Assembly: GCA_002395155.1 (NCBI GenBank)
Contig: DGWD01000043.1
Coordinates: 46,422 to 56,332 of the forward strand
Direction of reading: 5' to 3'
Length of the DNA stretch: 9,911 nt
Source: Treponema sp. UBA4267
Lineage (GTDB): Bacteria; Spirochaetota; Spirochaetia; Treponematales; Treponemataceae
Both the position numbers and the translations under genes were made by a program. Position 1 is the stretch's first letter. The number at the start of each line of letters is the position of its first letter. Shown piece by piece: positions 7,142-9,911 of the stretch. Below the pieces are notes generated by a model. That model was not told the DNA's origin. It worked only from the letters and a program-made list of their open reading frames with translations, and did not search any database.

Positions 7142-7174
7142 TTATGCATCTTATAGATACGGAGGCATACTATG
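7131..7174. promoter_or_regulatory. Possible autoregulatory operator of the toxin-antitoxin pair
   Basis: CATAGTAT (7131-7138) and ATACTATG (7167-7174) are perfect 8-bp inverted arms 36 bp apart. The left arm overlaps the -10 box and the right arm covers the antitoxin start codon. A 12-bp palindrome ATATAGCTATAT sits upstream at 7096-7107. Phd/YefM antitoxins commonly bind palindromes in their own promoters, so autorepression is plausible but is inferred. Confidence 0.4.
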
Positions 7175-7480
7175 AATGCAGTTCCAATGTACGAAGCAAA
7201 AAATAAACTTCCTTTTTTTATGCACCAGGCTGAAGAAAGTGGGCCGGTTTTTATTACACGCCGAAATAAGACTGTTGGTGTTATTCTTTCTTTTGATGAA
7301 TACAATCAGATGCTTGCAAGAACTCGCAAAGGAACTATCCTGGACCGTGCAGCCGAGTTCCGAAAAAAAGTTGACGGTACTTTGACAAATGAAGATATCG
7401 ACAGGATTTTTGATGTGAGGGATAATACTCCTGACAGCTACGAAAGTCATGTTTTTGACGGGGTTTTTGATGATGAATAA
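7172..7480 (+). CDS. Phd/YefM-type antitoxin
   Basis: This 102-residue protein is the likely antitoxin for the PIN toxin that follows. Its N-terminal part, with YEAKNKLPFFMHQAEESG (7-24) and PVFITRRNKTVGVILSFDEY (25-44), is the typical Phd/YefM DNA-binding fold: a helix, then 'gPv.itr.nk.vgvils.dey'. The acidic C-terminus (residues 73-102, with many Asp and Glu) is the expected toxin-neutralising tail. GGAGG (7161-7165) sits six bases before the ATG. The toxin frame begins inside the end of this gene, so translation is probably coupled. The partner family is PIN, whereas classical Phd partners are Doc or RelE-type; mixed pairings of this kind are well known. Confidence 0.85.
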   Translation: MNAVPMYEAKNKLPFFMHQAEESGPVFITRRNKTVGVILSFDEYNQMLARTRKGTILDRAAEFRKKVDGTLTNEDIDRIFDVRDNTPDSYESHVFDGVFDDE

Positions 7481-7919
7481 CATAGATGATGAAGAACCAC
7501 ATTATCTTTTGGATTCAAATATTGTCTCAGAAATAATCAAGCCGAACCCAAACTTTAATGTGATTAAAAAAATTGCAGAACACAACTCCGACTGTGCAAT
7601 TTGTGCACCCGTATGGCAGGAAATGCTTTTTGGCATGTATCGTCTGCCAGAAGGTCTGAATAAAAAATATCTTGAAAATTTTCTAATGGATGATGTACAT
7701 GAAAATTTCAAAATAAAACACTTCACGGAAAAAGCAGCCACTATTCAGGCAAAAATCAGAGCAAATCTTGAAAAACTAGGTAAGCCGACTCAGAAAGAAG
7801 ACAGCATGATTGCCTCCATCGCACTTGCAAATCACATGGTTTTGGTCACCCGTAACACAAAGCATTTCGAGCCAATTCAGGAAGTAAGCGAACTTCAGAT
7901 TGAAAACTGGTTTGAGTAA
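7470..7919 (+). CDS. PIN-domain toxin (VapC-like ribonuclease)
   Basis: The 149-residue protein has the PIN-domain acidic residues in order: YLLDSNIVSEI (Asp15), APVWQEMLFGM (Glu51), QKEDSMIASIALA (Asp111) and VTRNTKHFEPI (Asn129, His132 where many VapC proteins have Asp). PIN toxins are Mg-dependent endoribonucleases that cut tRNA or rRNA; the target here cannot be read from sequence. The start at 7470 (or 7473) is chosen because GGGG at 7460-7463 lies just upstream and it overlaps the antitoxin by 11 bases. The in-frame ATG at 7449 would add MFLTGFL, which has no place in the family. The active site appears complete, so the toxin is probably functional. Confidence 0.85.
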   Translation: MMNNIDDEEPHYLLDSNIVSEIIKPNPNFNVIKKIAEHNSDCAICAPVWQEMLFGMYRLPEGLNKKYLENFLMDDVHENFKIKHFTEKAATIQAKIRANLEKLGKPTQKEDSMIASIALANHMVLVTRNTKHFEPIQEVSELQIENWFE

Positions 7920-7928
7920 TTTTTGCAT

Positions 7929-7957
7929 TTTTCAAAATTTATTGAACCTACTAGAAT
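7929..7957 (+). promoter_or_regulatory. Candidate promoter of carB
   Basis: TTTTCA (7929-7934) and TAGAAT (7952-7957) are separated by 17 bases and match consensus at 4 and 5 of 6 positions. RNA would begin near 7964 and run about 160 nt to the carB start. Read-through from the toxin-antitoxin promoter is an alternative source of carB transcription. Confidence 0.45.
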
Positions 7958-7961
7958 AAAA

Positions 7962-8109
7962 TCGCCTTTTCTGATACTATTCAATCTCAGTATGAAAACT
8001 GAAAGTTGTTTAGAAATAGCGATTCTCAAGGTTAATAAAACTGTTCATACTATTTTTATTTTGTGATTTGTAAGGCGAATTCTTTTTAAGAGTTCGCCTT
8101 TTGTTTTTT
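7962..8109 (+). promoter_or_regulatory. Candidate attenuator / structured leader RNA of carB
   Basis: The leader holds three parts. First, TCGCCTTTT at 7962-7970 is an exact copy of the terminator's 3' side (8094-8102), and its TCGCCTT can pair with AAGGCGA at 8072-8078 as an antiterminator. Second, AGTATGAA (7989-7996) pairs with TTCATACT (8044-8051) and encloses two small hairpins, AACT-GAA-AGTT (7997-8007) and one with AGAA/TTCT arms near 8012-8026. Third, the terminator itself follows. Mutually exclusive pairing of this kind is the usual logic of attenuators and riboswitches. I recognise no known class: no PyrR-binding loop and no T-box. Confidence 0.5.
8072..8109 (+). terminator. Strong intrinsic terminator immediately upstream of carB
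   Basis: AAGGCGAA (8072-8079) pairs with TTCGCCTT (8093-8100). Pairing continues through one U-G and four more pairs to a 3-base loop (8085-8087), giving a 13-pair stem followed by a T-rich tract (8099-8109). It ends at the base before the carB ribosome binding site, so it must act inside the carB leader rather than only as the end of the toxin transcript. Confidence 0.85.
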
Positions 8110-8124
8110 AGGAGTAAATATATT

Positions 8125-9911
8125 ATGAAACGAGACGACATCAACAAAGTTTTAATTATTGGTTCAGGCCCTATTGTTATTGGCCAAGCTTGTGAATTCG
8201 ACTATTCAGGAACTCAGGCTTGTAAGGCTTTACGCGAACAGGGATACAAGATTGTTCTGGTAAACTCAAACCCAGCTACAATCATGACTGACCCAGTTAT
8301 GGCAGACGCAACTTATATTGAGCCATTAAACGTTGAACGCCTTTCTCAGATTATCGAAAAGGAACGTCCAGATGCTTTGCTTCCAAACCTTGGTGGACAG
8401 ACTGGTTTGAACATGGCTATGGAATTGAATAAGGCTGGCGTTCTTGATAAATACGGTGTAAAAGTAATTGGTGTAAATCTTGATGCCATTGAACGTGGTG
8501 AAGACCGCGAAATCTTTAAGGAAACAATGCAAAAGCTTGGAATTGATACTCCTCGCTCTGGAATTTGTCACACTGTAGAAGGTGCTGAAAAAATTGCTGA
8601 AGAAATTGGCTTCCCTCTGGTTGTTCGCCCTGCTTATACTATGGGTGGTCAGGGTGGCGGTTTCTGCTACAATGTTGAAGAACTCCGTACTATCGTTTCT
8701 AACGGTCTTGACCTTTCTATGACTCATCAGTGTTTGATTGAGGAATCTATTCTTGGTTGGGAAGAGCTTGAAGTTGAAGTTGTTCGAGATAGCAAGAATC
8801 AGATGATTGCAATCTGTTTTATTGAAAACATTGATGCCGTTGGTGTTCATACTGGTGACTCTTTCTGTTCTGCTCCTTTTATGACTATTGATAAGGAACT
8901 TGAAGAGAGACTTAAAAGAGACGCATTTAAGATTGTTGAATCTATTGGCGTTATTGGTGGTACTAACGTTCAGTTCGCTCATAATCCTAAGACCGGACGC
9001 GTTGTTATTATTGAGATTAACCCACGTACTAGCCGCTCTTCTGCTTTGGCTTCTAAGGCTACAGGTTTCCCTATCGCACTGATTTCTGCAAAGTTGGCCT
9101 GCGGCATGACTTTGGACGAAATTCCATACTGGCGTGATGGTACTCTTGAAAAGTATACTCCAGGTGGAGCTCCTGATGGAGACTACGTTGTATTGAAGTT
9201 TGCACGCTGGGCTTTTGAAAAATTCCGCGGTGTAGAAGATTCTCTTGGTACTTCTATGAAAGCCGTTGGTGAAGTTATGTCTATTGGTAAAACTTTCAAA
9301 GAGACTTTCCAGAAGGCTATCCGCGGATTGGAAAATGGCCGCAGCGGTTTGGGATTTGCAAAAGATTTCAACAAAAAAACTGCTGAAGAATTATGCGAAA
9401 TGCTTAAAACTGCTTCAAGTGAACGTTACTTCCAGTTGTACGAAGCTATCCGTAAGGGCGTTTCTTTGGAAAAGTTGCACGATATTACATATGTAAAGAT
9501 GTACTTCCTTGAACAGATGAAGGAACTTGTTGATCTTGAAGAGGAAATGCTCAAGAACCCAGGTCGTGTTCCAGAAGATAAGCTTTTGATTCAGGCTAAG
9601 AAAGACGGTTTCAGCGATAAATATTTGAGCAAGATTTTGAAGGTTTCTGAAAAAGATATTCGTAACCGCCGCAAGGAACTTGGAATTAAGGAAGCTTGGC
9701 TTGCAGTTCCTGTATCTGGCGTTAAAAATGCTAATTACTACTATTCTACATACAATGCAGAAGATAAAGCTCCTGCAACTACAAATCCTAAGAAGATTAT
9801 GATTTTGGGCGGTGGTCCTAACAGAATTGGTCAGGGAATTGAATTTGACTACTGTTGTTGTCATGCTGCAATGCAACTTAAAGAAATGGGCTACGAAACA
9901 ATCATCGTAAA
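8125..9911 (+). CDS. carB: Carbamoyl-phosphate synthase large subunit, N-terminal 595 residues (3' end off the window)
   Basis: CarB makes carbamoyl phosphate from bicarbonate, ATP and ammonia supplied by the CarA glutaminase subunit, feeding arginine and pyrimidine synthesis. The first synthetase half is complete: pre-ATP-grasp KVLIIGSGPIVIGQACEFDY (8-27), LLPNLGGQTGLNMAMEL (85-101), ATP-site Arg128 and Arg168 (FPLVVRPAYTMGGQGGG, 163-179), Glu214 in GWEELEVEVV, and the metal ligands Glu297 and Asn299 in IIEINPRTSRSSALASKATG. The oligomerisation domain follows (about 400-550), and the second half begins at KKIMILGGGPNRIGQGIEFD (556-575). About 480 residues are missing against the usual ~1070. 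AGGAG (8110-8114) lies ten bases before the ATG. No carA is next to it. The identification is secure. Confidence 0.97.
   Translation, partial: MKRDDINKVLIIGSGPIVIGQACEFDYSGTQACKALREQGYKIVLVNSNPATIMTDPVMADATYIEPLNVERLSQIIEKERPDALLPNLGGQTGLNMAMELNKAGVLDKYGVKVIGVNLDAIERGEDREIFKETMQKLGIDTPRSGICHTVEGAEKIAEEIGFPLVVRPAYTMGGQGGGFCYNVEELRTIVSNGLDLSMTHQCLIEESILGWEELEVEVVRDSKNQMIAICFIENIDAVGVHTGDSFCSAPFMTIDKELEERLKRDAFKIVESIGVIGGTNVQFAHNPKTGRVVIIEINPRTSRSSALASKATGFPIALISAKLACGMTLDEIPYWRDGTLEKYTPGGAPDGDYVVLKFARWAFEKFRGVEDSLGTSMKAVGEVMSIGKTFKETFQKAIRGLENGRSGLGFAKDFNKKTAEELCEMLKTASSERYFQLYEAIRKGVSLEKLHDITYVKMYFLEQMKELVDLEEEMLKNPGRVPEDKLLIQAKKDGFSDKYLSKILKVSEKDIRNRRKELGIKEAWLAVPVSGVKNANYYYSTYNAEDKAPATTNPKKIMILGGGPNRIGQGIEFDYCCCHAAMQLKEMGYETIIV

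Noticed and set aside
7449..7469. Longer toxin start at 7449
   Set aside because: It adds residues before the PIN fold with no visible ribosome binding site and a larger overlap with the antitoxin.
7920..8124. Known regulatory RNA classes in the carB leader (PyrR-binding loop, T-box, arginine leader peptide)
   Set aside because: I could not find a PyrR-type conserved loop, a T-box TGG motif near the antiterminator, or a run of arginine codons.
8326..8982. 218-residue open frame on the minus strand opposite carB
   Set aside because: It lies wholly within the strongly conserved carB coding sequence, is low-complexity (rich in Asn, Ser, Phe) and matches no family. It is a shadow of carB codon use.
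9415..9876. 153-residue open frame on the minus strand opposite carB
   Set aside because: It is antisense to conserved carB with no ribosome binding site or recognisable domain.

Overview
The window looks like a chromosomal segment of a low-GC bacterium, most likely a carbohydrate-fermenting, host- or gut-associated spirochaete of the Treponema type. That placement is an inference from overall protein character and AT-rich intergenic DNA; no rRNA or other marker gene is present. Eight complete genes and two truncated ones are visible. There is no phage, transposase, CRISPR array or tRNA.

Layout. (1) 1-1619, minus: the N-terminal 539 residues of pyruvate phosphate dikinase (ppdK), with a good sigma70-type promoter at 1673-1701. 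(2) 1829-3298, plus: a signal-less glycoside-hydrolase-like protein, probably a clan GH-A barrel related to GH26. (3) 3299-3401: a convergent gap with two strong hairpins, one of them relatively GC-rich and REP-like. (4) 3402-7029, minus: a tightly spaced run transcribed in the order FMN-binding-domain membrane protein, queH, argA, CE2-type SGNH esterase (14-bp overlap, then gaps of 51 and 18 nt), probably one operon. (5) 7172-7919, plus: a Phd/YefM-type antitoxin and a PIN-domain (VapC-like) toxin, with overlapping reading frames, a clear promoter and a possible operator. (6) 8125-9911, plus: the first 595 residues of the carbamoyl-phosphate synthase large subunit (carB). A 160-nt leader precedes it and ends in a strong intrinsic terminator directly before the carB ribosome binding site.

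How the genes fit together. argA (first step of arginine synthesis) and carB (carbamoyl phosphate for arginine and pyrimidines) point to endogenous arginine/pyrimidine synthesis. The GH-like protein and the CE2-like esterase lie tail to tail and both lack export signals, which fits intracellular processing of imported acetylated oligosaccharides. ppdK interconverts PEP and pyruvate, as expected of a pyrophosphate-using fermenter. queH makes the tRNA modification queuosine.

The most interesting feature is the carB leader. The terminator leaves no room for a promoter between itself and the carB ribosome binding site, so transcription that reaches carB should have to pass it. An upstream copy of the terminator's 3' strand could pair with the terminator's 5' strand as an antiterminator, and a possible branched fold lies between them. 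I do not recognise this as a known riboswitch class. No completely new multi-gene system is evident otherwise.
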